From Bryobacterales bacterium (lineage in GTDB: Bacteria > Acidobacteriota > Terriglobia > Bryobacterales > Bryobacteraceae): 13,205 bases of DNA. Location of the stretch: contig PLRZ01000341.1 in NCBI GenBank assembly GCA_003164075.1, positions 1,551-14,755 of the forward strand, read 5' to 3'. Of this stretch, positions 1 to 8,025 are shown piece after piece. Position 1 is the first letter of the stretch. Each line of letters opens with the position of its first letter. Below the pieces are notes generated by a model. The model ran no database searches. It was not told where the DNA came from and saw only the letters and a program-made list of their open reading frames with translations. Made by a program: the position numbers and the translations under genes.

Positions 1-1494
1 ACCCAGATGTTCCTCACGCACATCGACGCGGAGGGCCGCGATACCCCTGCGATCCTGATCGAGAACTCCACCGCCGCCAATCGCGCCGTCAATATCCCCG
101 AGTTTGTGAACATCCCGTTACCCGGCATCGAGCGCATCGATGTTCCAGCGGGCGACTTCTACCGCCAGTTCGACGTCGCCGCCTCCCTGGCGAAGAAGGG
201 CGACTATCAGGCCGCCATCCGGGAGTGGACCAAAGCCCTCGCCATGGGTATCGACGATGCGCGGGCGCACAGCAACTTCGGCGCGAGTCTGGCGGGAGCG
301 GGAAGGATGGACGAAGCCATGGCGCAGTACCGGCAGGCGCTCGCGGCCATGCCCAACTATCCCGAAGCCCACAACAATCTGGGGAACGCTCTGGCCGCCC
401 AAGGCCGGTTGGACGAAGCGATCGCACATTACCGGCAGGCGCTGGAGGGCGACCCCGGCTCCGCCGAAGCGCATAACAACCTGGGCGCCGCGCTGACCAA
501 GAAAGGGCGCCTGCCCGAAGCCATGGGGCACCTGCAGGCGGCGCTGGAGACGCGCCCGGATTACGCCGAGGCACACAATAATCTCGGCATCGCCCTGGCA
601 GCCGCAAACCGGCTGGACGAGGCTGTCGACCAATATCGCAAGGCCCTGGAGAGCGATCCTGGGTACCCCGACGCTCACAACAACCTGGGCGCAGTTCTGG
701 CGCGGCAGGGCAAACTGGACGAGGCCATCGGGCATTTCCGCGGAGCGCTCGAAGGGAATCCCGGCGTGGGGGGAGGAGAGGCCAATTTCGGGCGCGCGCT
801 GCTGGCGCAAGGCAAGTTCGACGAGGCCATTCCGCATCTGGAGAAGGCCCTCTCGGCCGGTCCGGAAACGGCCAGCCTCCACAACGACCTGGGGATGGCC
901 CTGGCCGAGAAGAGCCGGCTGAACGAAGCCATTCCGCACTTTGAGACAGCGGTAGCGTTGGATCCCGCTAACGGAGATGCACAGGCCAACCTGGGACATG
1001 CCTATATCGACGGGCAGCGGTTTGACTTGGCCGTCCCGCATTACGAGAAGGCGCTGGAGAGGACTCCCGGTTCGGCGGAACTGCGCACCCAGCTTGTGGA
1101 CGCCCGCTACCATCTCGGCACTGCGCTGATGAGGAATGGCCAGAGGGCGCAGGCACTGGTCGAGTGGCGTCAAGCGCTGCGCCAGGCTCCCGGCGATCTG
1201 AGGCTGCTCCACGACGTCGCATGGCTGCTGGCAACCTGCGCCGACCCCGCCCTTCGAAACGGAACCGAGGCCATTGCGCTCGGCGAACACGCCGTGGAGC
1301 TCTCCGGGGGACGTGAGCCGACCCTGCTCTCCACCCTTGCCGCGGCCTACGCCGAAGCCGGCAGGTTCGATCAGGCGATCGAGTTGGAAAAGCGAGCTAT
1401 TGACCGGGCCAGCGAGCAGGGAAACGCACCGCTGGTTTCATCGCTGCGAAGCAGACTGACCCTGCTACAGGCGAAGATCCCGATCCGGCAATGA
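1..1494 (+). CDS. TPR-repeat protein, 3' part (5' end outside window)
   Basis: The frame is open from base 1, so the true start lies upstream; 497 residues are visible. The first ~45 residues (with NRAVNIPEFVNIP) are not TPR. They resemble the tail of a PD40/WD40-like or other propeller domain that precedes TPRs in related large proteins; that link is from memory and uncertain. After a linker come TPRs. Eight regular 34-residue units occupy bases 265-1080, most starting AHNNLG and carrying the LDEAI..YR.ALE..P consensus, followed by about three less regular units. The C-terminus (AWLLATCADPALRNG, then LAAAYAEAGRFDQAIE) is a common ending of such TPR proteins in Acidobacteriota and Planctomycetes. 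TPRs are protein-interaction scaffolds; no catalytic motif is visible. The stop is TGA at 1492-1494. No terminator with a T-tract follows. The next gene has its own promoter, so they are probably not co-transcribed. The partner is unknown. Confidence 0.88.
   Translation, partial: TQMFLTHIDAEGRDTPAILIENSTAANRAVNIPEFVNIPLPGIERIDVPAGDFYRQFDVAASLAKKGDYQAAIREWTKALAMGIDDARAHSNFGASLAGAGRMDEAMAQYRQALAAMPNYPEAHNNLGNALAAQGRLDEAIAHYRQALEGDPGSAEAHNNLGAALTKKGRLPEAMGHLQAALETRPDYAEAHNNLGIALAAANRLDEAVDQYRKALESDPGYPDAHNNLGAVLARQGKLDEAIGHFRGALEGNPGVGGGEANFGRALLAQGKFDEAIPHLEKALSAGPETASLHNDLGMALAEKSRLNEAIPHFETAVALDPANGDAQANLGHAYIDGQRFDLAVPHYEKALERTPGSAELRTQLVDARYHLGTALMRNGQRAQALVEWRQALRQAPGDLRLLHDVAWLLATCADPALRNGTEAIALGEHAVELSGGREPTLLSTLAAAYAEAGRFDQAIELEKRAIDRASEQGNAPLVSSLRSRLTLLQAKIPIRQ
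265..1080 (+). repeat. Eight tandem 102-bp TPR-coding units
   Basis: Eight 34-codon units lie in register every 102 bp, most beginning with codons for AHNNLG (units start at 265, 367, 469, 571, 673, 775, 877, 979). Units 1-5 are most alike; units 6-8 have diverged at the first residues. This is protein-level TPR repetition rather than a separate DNA element. Confidence 0.85.
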
Positions 1495-1670
1495 CCGCGT
1501 AACATTCGTTGCCTGGAGCCTAAAGCGCCATTCCATATTCGGTAGATTCCCTCCTGGGCCTTCCATAATTGGGTTCAACCCGAACACCGAGTCTTCGCGG
1601 TTGCCATGTAACCGTTACCAGCCTCGTCCGATGCCGTTACACGGCGCTCGGATAAAGACCTGGATGGGTA

Positions 1671-1684
1671 GCATAAGTTTATGC
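1671..1684. promoter_or_regulatory. Short palindrome GCATAA-GT-TTATGC
   Basis: Perfect 6-bp arms with a 2-bp centre, about 56 bp upstream of the predicted -35 box of the TonB receptor gene. The position would suit an operator or activator site, but a palindrome this short can arise by chance. Confidence 0.25.
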
Positions 1685-1739
1685 AACAAAAGGGAAAAAT
1701 GCTTCACCTTGTCGAAAGAAGCAGGGTTTCCGAATGGGC

Positions 1740-1768
1740 TTTACACCGGAGGTGAGGGCCGCTATACT
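1740..1768 (+). promoter_or_regulatory. Sigma70-like promoter of the TonB receptor gene
   Basis: The -35 box TTTACA (1740-1745) matches 5 of 6 consensus bases, the spacer is exactly 17 bp, and the -10 box TATACT (1763-1768) matches 5 of 6. Transcription would start near 1775, giving a leader of about 75 nt before the ATG at 1850. This also argues against the longer in-frame open stretch that begins at 1601, since the promoter would then lie inside the coding sequence. Confidence 0.6.
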
Positions 1769-1836
1769 TCGTTCCGAATCCGAAAATCCGCATTTGGGAG
1801 TGCCACTGTACAGCGGTGGTCTCGACGGAACTTATT

Positions 1837-1841
1837 AGGGG
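1837..1841 (+). promoter_or_regulatory. Shine-Dalgarno site fixing the receptor start
   Basis: AGGGG sits 8 nt before ATG 1850. It selects that ATG, directly followed by a signal peptide, over the upstream in-frame GTG at 1841 (which overlaps the site) and TTG at 1601. Confidence 0.6.
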
Positions 1842-1849
1842 TGAAATTG

Positions 1850-4800
1850 ATGAAATTGAGAAAATATACTTGTGTCGTATTCGCGCTGGCGATGTCCTGC
1901 GCGACTATGTTAGGGCAAACAGTCACGAGCTCCTTGTTGGGAACGGTAGTCGATCCGGCGGAAGCGGTTATCACCGGGGCGCCCGTGACTTTGACCAGTG
2001 TCGATACGGGAGCGATTCGCAACGCTGTCACGGACAGCCTCGGAGCTTACCGGTTCGTCGAACTGGAGCCGGGCACCTACAATGTGACGGTCAAAGCGGC
2101 CGGGTTTAAGACCGTGACAAAGACCGGAATCGTAGTAGTCGCCCAGGAAGTTCACAATGCCGGCAAGATTGCGCTTGCCATCGGCACCTCGGCCGAGTCG
2201 GTAACCGTCACCGCCGAAGCGGCGCAAGTCCAATTGAACAGCGGCGAGAAATCGCAACTAGTGGATTCTAAAGACCTCGAAGATCTCACCTTAAAGGGGC
2301 GCGATCTGTTCGGCTACATGCGGTTGGTTCCCGGAGTGATCGATACCGCGAGCAGCCGCGATGTCACCAGCCACGGCGCCATCAGCGGCATCAACATCAA
2401 CGGAGCCACGTCCGCGCTCAACTTTACGGTTGACGGGGTCACCGACATGGACACCGGGTCGAATACTTCGCTGCAATACGAGCCGAACCTCGACGCGATT
2501 CAGGAGATGCAGATTCTGACGTCGAATTACGCCGCGGAATTCGGGCGCAACTCGGGCGGCACCATCACGGTAGTGACCAAGAGCGGTACCCAGGATTTCC
2601 ACGGCACGGCCGCGTGGAACCACCGGCACGAGGAATTCAACGCCGATACCTGGGTCAACGACCACACCGTCAAGAACGGCGCCGCAACGCCGCGCGTGCC
2701 GTACCGGTACAACATCTTTACCTACAGTTTCGGCGGTCCGGTGTATATTCCAAAGGTTTTCAACCGGGACAAGAAGAAGTTCTTCTTCTTCGTTTCCCAG
2801 GAGTGGGTCAAACAGTTCGTATCCGGCGGCCAGGAGTTTCAGTACACCCCCACCGCACTCGAACGGGCCGGCGATTTCTCGCAGAGCCTTAACAATAACG
2901 GTAGCCTGATTAAGATCCTCGATCCGAACAACAACAACGTACAGTTCCCGGGCAACGTAATACCCGCATCGCGCCTCAATCCCGTAGGCCAAGCCGTCCT
3001 GAACTTCTTCCCGCTGCCTAACTACAGTCCAACCTTGGCCGCCCAGTTGAACGTAGTGAATTACACCGAGCAGGGCAGCGCCACGCACCCGCGGCGCAAC
3101 GATGTGATTCGCGGCGACTACAACATCACCTCCAAGCTCACCGGCTTCTTCCGCTACATCAACGATTACGACACCTCGAACATTCTGTACGACGGGGTCC
3201 AGTTCAGTTCGGATGTCGGCGGCGTTCTCGGCAGCCAGGGAATTTCGCCCATCGTCCATCCCAACGGCGGGCACGGATACGCCACCACCCTGACGTATAC
3301 CATTTCACCGACCATGGTCAACGAGTTCACCTACGCCTCGGACTGGGACCAGTACACCTATACCTCGCTCGACAACTACAAAAGCGAGGATCGTTCGCTG
3401 ATACCTGGATTGCCCGTGCTGTTTCCTCCGCCCACGGCGAACACCCAGGGCCAGGTCGCCTCGCCGCTCAACGGTTACCAGAACCTCCTGCCGACCATCA
3501 GCTTTGGCGGCACACCCAGCAACGCGATGTCCTATTCGCGCGTCGGTTCGGTAGCGGGAGCGGACTATACCATCAACCCGACCTGGTACTGGCAGGACAA
3601 CTTCAGCAAGATCGTGGACACTCACTCGTTCAAAGCGGGCGTCTACCTCGAATACAACACCAAGTGGCAGCCGGCCCAGAGAAACTACATGGGGGCTTTC
3701 AGCTTCGCCTCCTCCAGTTCCACCCCCTTGGTCAACACCAATGACGGAGAAGTGAATGCTCTGCTGGGCAACGTCAATAGCTACAGCCAATACAACAACA
3801 GCACGACGTTTAACGTAACCTACTGGAACGCCGAGTTTTACATCCAGGACAACTGGAAAGTGAGCCGCAAGCTGACGCTCGATATCGGGGTGCGGTTCTA
3901 TCACCAGACGCCCCAGGAAGACCACAACAACACATTTGTCAACTTCAATCCGGCGCTCTATTCGAAAGCGGCCATGCCCCGGATTTACGTTCCGGCCTGC
4001 GGCACTGGCGTGACCACGTGCACCTCCAGCACCGGTCTGGTGGCCAAAGATCCCGGCACCGGCGCCACCGCCAGCAGCGGACTCATCGGGGACTTTGTTC
4101 CGAACACCGGCAATCCTACGGCGGGACTGCAGGTCCTCGGCCTCAACGGCGTACCGCTGGCTCCCTACCATATGGCTCCGCTGGCCGTTGGCCCGCGTAT
4201 CGGTTTTGCCTACGACTTATTTGGCAACGGCACCACGGCGCTCCGCGGCGGCGCGGGGATGTTCTACAACCGGCTGGACGGAAATCAATATTACGGACTG
4301 TCCGGACAGGCGCCGACTACTTATCAGCAGACGGTCAACAACGTCACCTTCGCGCAAATTGCGACGCTTGACAATGGCCAGCCGCCGAGTTTGAGCAGCT
4401 TGAGCATCGCTCCGATCGCCCCCACTGCCTACCCGAGCAACGTTCCGTGGGACAAGGTCATCAACGCCAGTATCGACATTCAGCACACCTTCGGCGCCAA
4501 CCTGGTAGCCAGTCTGGGCTACAACACGAACTACAGTTTCGACCAGCACCTCACCTACGATGCGAACCCCATTCCCATCGGGACCGGCTGGCCTTTCACT
4601 CCATCGAACCTGAACCCGACTACCACCGGCAGTACCAGCGCCGACATCGGCTCTATATTCGAGCGGACCGCCTTCCCGGGGTACGGCTCCATCACCGAGA
4701 ATGCGTTCTGGGGGCACGCCAATTACAACGCCATGTCCGCAACCTTGCAGAAGCGCTACTCTCACGGATTGATATTGGGGGTGTCGTATACGTTCTCCAG

Positions 4801-5494
4801 AGCCATGGGCACCACCAGTTATACGCCCGGTATCCCGAACAACGAGGAATGGAATTACGGGCGCCTGAGCACCGACCGGCGGAGCAACCTCCAGTTCAAC
4901 TACTCCTACGACCTTCCCAACCTCGGCAAGAAGGCCGGCATCAAACCCTTGGGGGTGGTGGTGGATCACTGGGTTTTCTCGGGGATCTTCTCCATTGTCA
5001 GCGGCGCTCCTTTTAATCCGGGTTGCAGCCTGACGTCGGGCTCGGCAGGGGTAAGCGGCGGTTATACCGGTACGCCGGACGTCAGTCAGCGGTGCGAGGT
5101 AATCGGCAATCCGCTGGCCAACATCCCTGCCGGCACCTACTTCAATCCCAACGCCTATGCCATGCCCGCGCTGGCCACCGGCCCGGACAATTCGCTTGTC
5201 GGACCGCCGGTTTTGGGCAATCAGGGCGGCGGCTCCGGAGCGCTGACCTATCCGCACGTGACCAACCTTGACTTGACACTGACCAAAAGCATCCCGCTGG
5301 GCAGCGAAAAGCGGCTCCTGAAGTTCCAAGCGCAGGCTTACAACGCGTTGAACCATGCGGAGTTCAATGGCATGAACACCGGCATTCAGTTCAATCCGAC
5401 TACCAATGCGGTGTCCAACGCTACCTCAGTCGGTCTCCCGACGGGCACGCTTCCGGCCCGTGTGCTGGCGTTCTCCGCCCGAATCCAATTCTGA
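1850..5494 (+). CDS. TonB-dependent receptor, Oar-like, with carboxypeptidase-regulatory N-terminal domain
   Basis: 1214 residues, predicted outer-membrane transporter. Residues 1-23 form a signal peptide (MKLRK, then a hydrophobic stretch, cut near GQ|TV). Residues ~25-110 are a carboxypeptidase regulatory-like beta-sandwich (LLGTVVDPAEAVITGAPVTL, GAYRFVELEPGTYNVTV). The plug runs ~130-245 and ends with the family signature NYAAEFGRNSGG followed by TVVTKSGTQDFHG. The rest is a long barrel rich in aromatic and Asn/Thr/Ser residues, with many NYN/FNY strands and a PhiG-type ending: the last residues are ARIQF, with the terminal Phe typical of BAM-assembled porins. This length and arrangement is usual for the huge acidobacterial receptor family (Oar/SusC-like without SusD). 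I see no obvious TonB box, which is common in this group. The substrate cannot be read from the sequence; the neighbouring hydrolase and malectin protein make a glycan plausible. The gene appears to have its own promoter and a strong SD. Confidence 0.93.
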   Translation: MKLRKYTCVVFALAMSCATMLGQTVTSSLLGTVVDPAEAVITGAPVTLTSVDTGAIRNAVTDSLGAYRFVELEPGTYNVTVKAAGFKTVTKTGIVVVAQEVHNAGKIALAIGTSAESVTVTAEAAQVQLNSGEKSQLVDSKDLEDLTLKGRDLFGYMRLVPGVIDTASSRDVTSHGAISGININGATSALNFTVDGVTDMDTGSNTSLQYEPNLDAIQEMQILTSNYAAEFGRNSGGTITVVTKSGTQDFHGTAAWNHRHEEFNADTWVNDHTVKNGAATPRVPYRYNIFTYSFGGPVYIPKVFNRDKKKFFFFVSQEWVKQFVSGGQEFQYTPTALERAGDFSQSLNNNGSLIKILDPNNNNVQFPGNVIPASRLNPVGQAVLNFFPLPNYSPTLAAQLNVVNYTEQGSATHPRRNDVIRGDYNITSKLTGFFRYINDYDTSNILYDGVQFSSDVGGVLGSQGISPIVHPNGGHGYATTLTYTISPTMVNEFTYASDWDQYTYTSLDNYKSEDRSLIPGLPVLFPPPTANTQGQVASPLNGYQNLLPTISFGGTPSNAMSYSRVGSVAGADYTINPTWYWQDNFSKIVDTHSFKAGVYLEYNTKWQPAQRNYMGAFSFASSSSTPLVNTNDGEVNALLGNVNSYSQYNNSTTFNVTYWNAEFYIQDNWKVSRKLTLDIGVRFYHQTPQEDHNNTFVNFNPALYSKAAMPRIYVPACGTGVTTCTSSTGLVAKDPGTGATASSGLIGDFVPNTGNPTAGLQVLGLNGVPLAPYHMAPLAVGPRIGFAYDLFGNGTTALRGGAGMFYNRLDGNQYYGLSGQAPTTYQQTVNNVTFAQIATLDNGQPPSLSSLSIAPIAPTAYPSNVPWDKVINASIDIQHTFGANLVASLGYNTNYSFDQHLTYDANPIPIGTGWPFTPSNLNPTTTGSTSADIGSIFERTAFPGYGSITENAFWGHANYNAMSATLQKRYSHGLILGVSYTFSRAMGTTSYTPGIPNNEEWNYGRLSTDRRSNLQFNYSYDLPNLGKKAGIKPLGVVVDHWVFSGIFSIVSGAPFNPGCSLTSGSAGVSGGYTGTPDVSQRCEVIGNPLANIPAGTYFNPNAYAMPALATGPDNSLVGPPVLGNQGGGSGALTYPHVTNLDLTLTKSIPLGSEKRLLKFQAQAYNALNHAEFNGMNTGIQFNPTTNAVSNATSVGLPTGTLPARVLAFSARIQF

Positions 5495-5549
5495 ACGGAT
5501 CCGGCAGAGGGCTATGCACGATTTGATGGTTTGCACTTGATTGGCTGGC

Positions 5550-5578
5550 GGGCACTGGGTTTGCTTCTCCCAGTGCCC
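5550..5578 (+). terminator. Terminator-like hairpin after the TonB receptor gene
   Basis: Perfect 10-bp arms GGGCACTGGG (5550-5559) and CCCAGTGCCC (5569-5578) enclose a 9-nt loop, 55 nt after the stop. No T-tract follows, so intrinsic termination is uncertain. Its last base overlaps the first base of the larger inverted repeat that follows, whose inner stem is followed by TTTTT (5675-5679) and may do the actual terminating. Confidence 0.45.
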
Positions 5579-5706
5579 TGTCGCGAAACTCAAGCAACCG
5601 CTCCCTTGCGGTCGCGGCTCGGTAACGCCTGATTCCACGGAACTTGTTACTGAGCCGCGACCGCAAGGGAGCGGTTTTTCCGTTACGAGCCGGAGTTTCG
5701 CGACAG
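5578..5706. repeat. Nested 129-bp inverted repeat (REP/MITE-like)
   Basis: The outer arms are a perfect 14-bp pair, CTGTCGCGAAACTC at 5578-5591 against its complement at 5693-5706. The inner arms are 31 bp, at 5596-5626 and 5646-5676, pairing with one mismatch (30/31) around a 19-nt loop. Each inner arm starts or ends in the AACCGCTCCCTTGCGG motif. Folded RNA would be a very stable long hairpin followed by TTTTT at 5675-5679. I see no target-site duplication. The element lies wholly between genes. A decayed relative lies at 7844-7940, which points to a dispersed repeat family rather than a one-off terminator. Confidence 0.85.
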
Positions 5707-5785
5707 AAACCAGCCAGGTTGCGCACACGGCGCGTCCGATTCGCCGAAGCAGGCACAAAATTCTCGTTTCGGACGGCATAACGGG

Positions 5786-5815
5786 AACTAAGAATAACCC
5801 AACTAAGAATGACCC
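5786..5815 (+). repeat. Two tandem 15-bp units directly before the hydrolase SD
   Basis: AACTAAGAATAACCC (5786-5800) is followed at once by AACTAAGAATGACCC (5801-5815), 14 of 15 identical. The next base begins the AGGAG ribosome binding site. It could be a direct-repeat operator, an RNA-binding site in the leader, or a slippage duplication. Confidence 0.7.
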
Positions 5816-5820
5816 AGGAG
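5816..5820 (+). promoter_or_regulatory. Shine-Dalgarno site fixing the hydrolase start
   Basis: AGGAG lies 8 nt before ATG 5829, which opens a Tat-type signal peptide. The frame is open further upstream to a TTG at 5541, but that extension would run through the inverted repeat and is not credible. Confidence 0.65.
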
Positions 5821-5828
5821 CAGCTTCC

Positions 5829-7787
5829 ATGAGTAAGATCTCGCGGCGCGCGTTTTCCGGAGCGGTACTCGCGGCGCCGGCAGTGGCAGTAACGCAAGAA
5901 CAAAATATTCCGGCCCCACCAGCCAGGATGGAGTTGCCTGCGTGGAAGGCGCCGGCAGCCGGGGGCGACCCGTTCGACTTGCCCGAGCCGCCTTCGCCGC
6001 GCACCCGGTGGGCCGTGACGTGGGCTCCCCGTAAATACTTCTCCGAATGGCTGCCGGCGTTGTTTGAGCGGACTATCGAGATCGCGCAGTGGAACGGTGA
6101 GAAGGCGCAACTGAGCTGGATTTTCACCGGCCCCTCTGGCGGGTTCACGGTGGAAGCGGGCGGCGGCAAGGTGCGGTTGGCAGTGCGGTATTACGACTCC
6201 AGCGGGCTGAGCAAAGTACCGCCGGTGCAATCGCGGCCGGGGCGCCATCCCGAGGGCCTGTGGGAAGAGGCCGTGGTGGAGTATAGCGGCAGCCTGCAAG
6301 CCATCACCGTAGTGGCGGATTATCGCTTGACGCTGCGCGTGCTTTTGAACGGGAAAGAAGCGCTCACCTCCCACGCCAATCTGGACGTGAACCAGCACCA
6401 ACTGGCCTTTTCGGGCGGGGATGGGAGCGCGCGCGGGAGACTGCTGCCCGCGGCCGTGGAGCCGGTAACGGTCGACGTCGACGATGCCGCGCAGTTCCAG
6501 GAGATGCTCGGGTGGGGCGGGACTACCACGCCTCCGGCCTTCGCCCAGTTAAGCCCGCCGGGAGCCCGGGAGTGGTGGCGCATTCTCGCGGAGTACAACC
6601 TGCTGCTCCATCGCGAGTATCCTATCGGGGCGATGCTGAACCGCGAGATGACCAACTGGGACCGGCCGCAGGATGCTTCGCCGCACTACTACGGGGACAA
6701 CTTTCCGAATTGCGAGACCAGCGATTTCGAATACATGCGGCGTGTGCGGCGCCTAGGCGGCAAAGTGATCTTCGAATTCTGGGAACTGCCGCCGTGGGCT
6801 CGCATGCGAGATGCCGCGGGGAAACTGACAGAGGCTCCCGAGATTGCAGAGTATGCCAAGGCCATGGTTCGTTATTGCCAGGTTTTGCGGGATAAGATCG
6901 GGCGCGCCCCGGAGATCGTAGGGATTCAAAACGAAGTGACCCAATCGGCGGAAAACTGGCGGAAGATGGCGCCGGCGCTGCGCCAGGCGCTGGATGGCGC
7001 GGGATTCGGGGCCACTAAAATCCACATGCACAACGCCCCCACATCCCCGGGCGGTGTCGCGGCCGGCAAGGCATTCCGCCAGGACCCCGCAGTGTGGAAG
7101 ACCATCGATTACGCCACCTCGAACCTCTACGATTATCAAAACTATTTTCACGACCCCGACGGGTTCGACCAGCGCTTGGCGCTATTGCGCGAGGCGACCG
7201 CCGGCAAGCCGTTCATGGCCGTGGAACTGTGTGTCAACACGGGAGAGTTTCAATCGCGCGCGTACCGGGTCGCCCTGGCAATGGGCCAACTCTACCACAA
7301 GCTGCTGACCCAAATGGATGCCTGCAGTCTGATGTATTGCTGGACGCTGCTCAACGTGACCCAACCTTCTTATGGATGGACGCGCACGCTGCTGGTACCC
7401 GATGTCGAGCACGGGATGAAGCCGGTGGCGTCGAGTCACCAGTTGCGGGTCCTCGGAGCGTACACACGCAGAGTGCGCGAAGGCATGAAGCGGGTGAAGG
7501 CAGCCAGTTCCAGTGAGCATATGCTGGCCACGGCGTTCACCGGCGTGGGCGGGAAGAAGACATTGATTCTGCTGAATCGGTCGTCAGTGGCGCAGAAGGT
7601 GGAGGTGAAATGGCAAGGCGCCGCCTTCCGCTATCTTGAGACTGCGGACCCGCGGCAGGAGAACTCGGTAGAGCCGCACTCTCCATCCAACAGCGGTCGT
7701 CTGAACGTGCTGGTGGCTCCCGGAGCCATCGTTACATTGACGAACGTGGAGTTAGGCCAGGCGCCGCGGGATTTGGAGCGGGCGTAG
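5829..7787 (+). CDS. Exported glycoside hydrolase, GH30-like (clan GH-A)
   Basis: 652 residues. The N-terminus MSKISRRAFSGAVLAAPAVA is a twin-arginine (Tat) type signal (SRRAF, then a hydrophobic core), so export to the periplasm or beyond in folded form is likely. Residues ~90-215 are beta-rich. From ~222 a TIM barrel seems to start with FQEMLGWGGTTTPPAF, similar to the GFGG entry motif of GH30. The acid/base candidate is Glu369 in GIQNEV (Asn-Glu, as in clan GH-A), and the nucleophile candidate is Glu466 in FMAVELCVNTG, a typical spacing of about 100 residues. The C-terminal ~100 residues (KKTLILLNRSS, KVEVKW) look like the beta-domain that closes GH30 proteins. The exact family (GH30, GH39 or unclassified) and the substrate are not decidable by eye. 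The gene lies between two copies of one inverted-repeat family. Confidence 0.78.
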   Translation: MSKISRRAFSGAVLAAPAVAVTQEQNIPAPPARMELPAWKAPAAGGDPFDLPEPPSPRTRWAVTWAPRKYFSEWLPALFERTIEIAQWNGEKAQLSWIFTGPSGGFTVEAGGGKVRLAVRYYDSSGLSKVPPVQSRPGRHPEGLWEEAVVEYSGSLQAITVVADYRLTLRVLLNGKEALTSHANLDVNQHQLAFSGGDGSARGRLLPAAVEPVTVDVDDAAQFQEMLGWGGTTTPPAFAQLSPPGAREWWRILAEYNLLLHREYPIGAMLNREMTNWDRPQDASPHYYGDNFPNCETSDFEYMRRVRRLGGKVIFEFWELPPWARMRDAAGKLTEAPEIAEYAKAMVRYCQVLRDKIGRAPEIVGIQNEVTQSAENWRKMAPALRQALDGAGFGATKIHMHNAPTSPGGVAAGKAFRQDPAVWKTIDYATSNLYDYQNYFHDPDGFDQRLALLREATAGKPFMAVELCVNTGEFQSRAYRVALAMGQLYHKLLTQMDACSLMYCWTLLNVTQPSYGWTRTLLVPDVEHGMKPVASSHQLRVLGAYTRRVREGMKRVKAASSSEHMLATAFTGVGGKKTLILLNRSSVAQKVEVKWQGAAFRYLETADPRQENSVEPHSPSNSGRLNVLVAPGAIVTLTNVELGQAPRDLERA

Positions 7788-7843
7788 ACCACTGCGGCAA
7801 GTCCGGAGTGCTTGCACGGTATCGGGAGGCAGGTCTCTGAACG

Positions 7844-7940
7844 ACCGCTCCCTCGCGGGGTGCCCCCTGGGCCCGGCTCTGTAAACACTTACAAACATTG
7901 AGACGCCATTCTGAGCCGCGCGCGCCAGCAAGCGGTTCTT
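7844..7940. repeat. Decayed second copy of the intergenic inverted repeat
   Basis: The left half begins ACCGCTCCCTCGCGG (7844-7858) and contains CGGCTCTGTAAAC (7874-7886); the right half holds CTGAGCCGCG (7911-7920) and ends AGCGGTTCTT (7931-7940). These match the order and orientation of the motifs in the copy at 5596-5679 (ACCGCTCCCTTGCGG, CGGCTCGGTAAC, TGAGCCGCG, AGCGGTTTTT), but pairing is broken in the middle. It lies downstream of the hydrolase gene and could still end its transcript. Confidence 0.65.
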
Positions 7941-8009
7941 AACCAAAATCCCGAAACTGTTTACGCATCCGCAATTCCCGAGCAGGATCTCGCGTCGTCT
8001 GCACGGAGC

Positions 8010-8015
8010 TATACT
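8010..8015 (+). promoter_or_regulatory. Possible -10 box before the GT-C gene
   Basis: TATACT occurs here with no convincing -35 box 17 bp upstream. If used, transcription would start near 8022, almost at the GTG start at 8026, giving a leaderless or near-leaderless mRNA. That fits the absence of a Shine-Dalgarno site, but the support is weak. Confidence 0.25.
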
Positions 8016-8025
8016 GGCACGTTCA

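Noticed and set aside
265..1080. Regularly spaced repeats as a possible CRISPR array
   Set aside because: The period is 102 bp, coding and in frame, with TPR consensus and no short identical repeat with unique spacers.
118..1290. Long open frame (390 codons) on the - strand across the TPR gene
   Set aside because: It mirrors the TPR repeats on the opposite strand; high GC at third positions opens antisense frames. Its protein has no recognisable domain and the + strand frame is a clear TPR protein.
1601..1849. N-terminal extension of the TonB receptor from TTG 1601
   Set aside because: Would contain the promoter and SD and bury the signal peptide 83 residues in.
2291..5356. Three - strand open frames (2291-3274, 3305-4171, 4217-5356) opposite the TonB receptor
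   Set aside because: Low-complexity Arg/Val/Gly-rich translations with no motif, wholly inside an unmistakable receptor gene.
5541..5828. N-terminal extension of the hydrolase from TTG 5541
   Set aside because: Runs through the nested inverted repeat and the 15-bp tandem repeat; the SD and Tat signal at 5829 fit far better.
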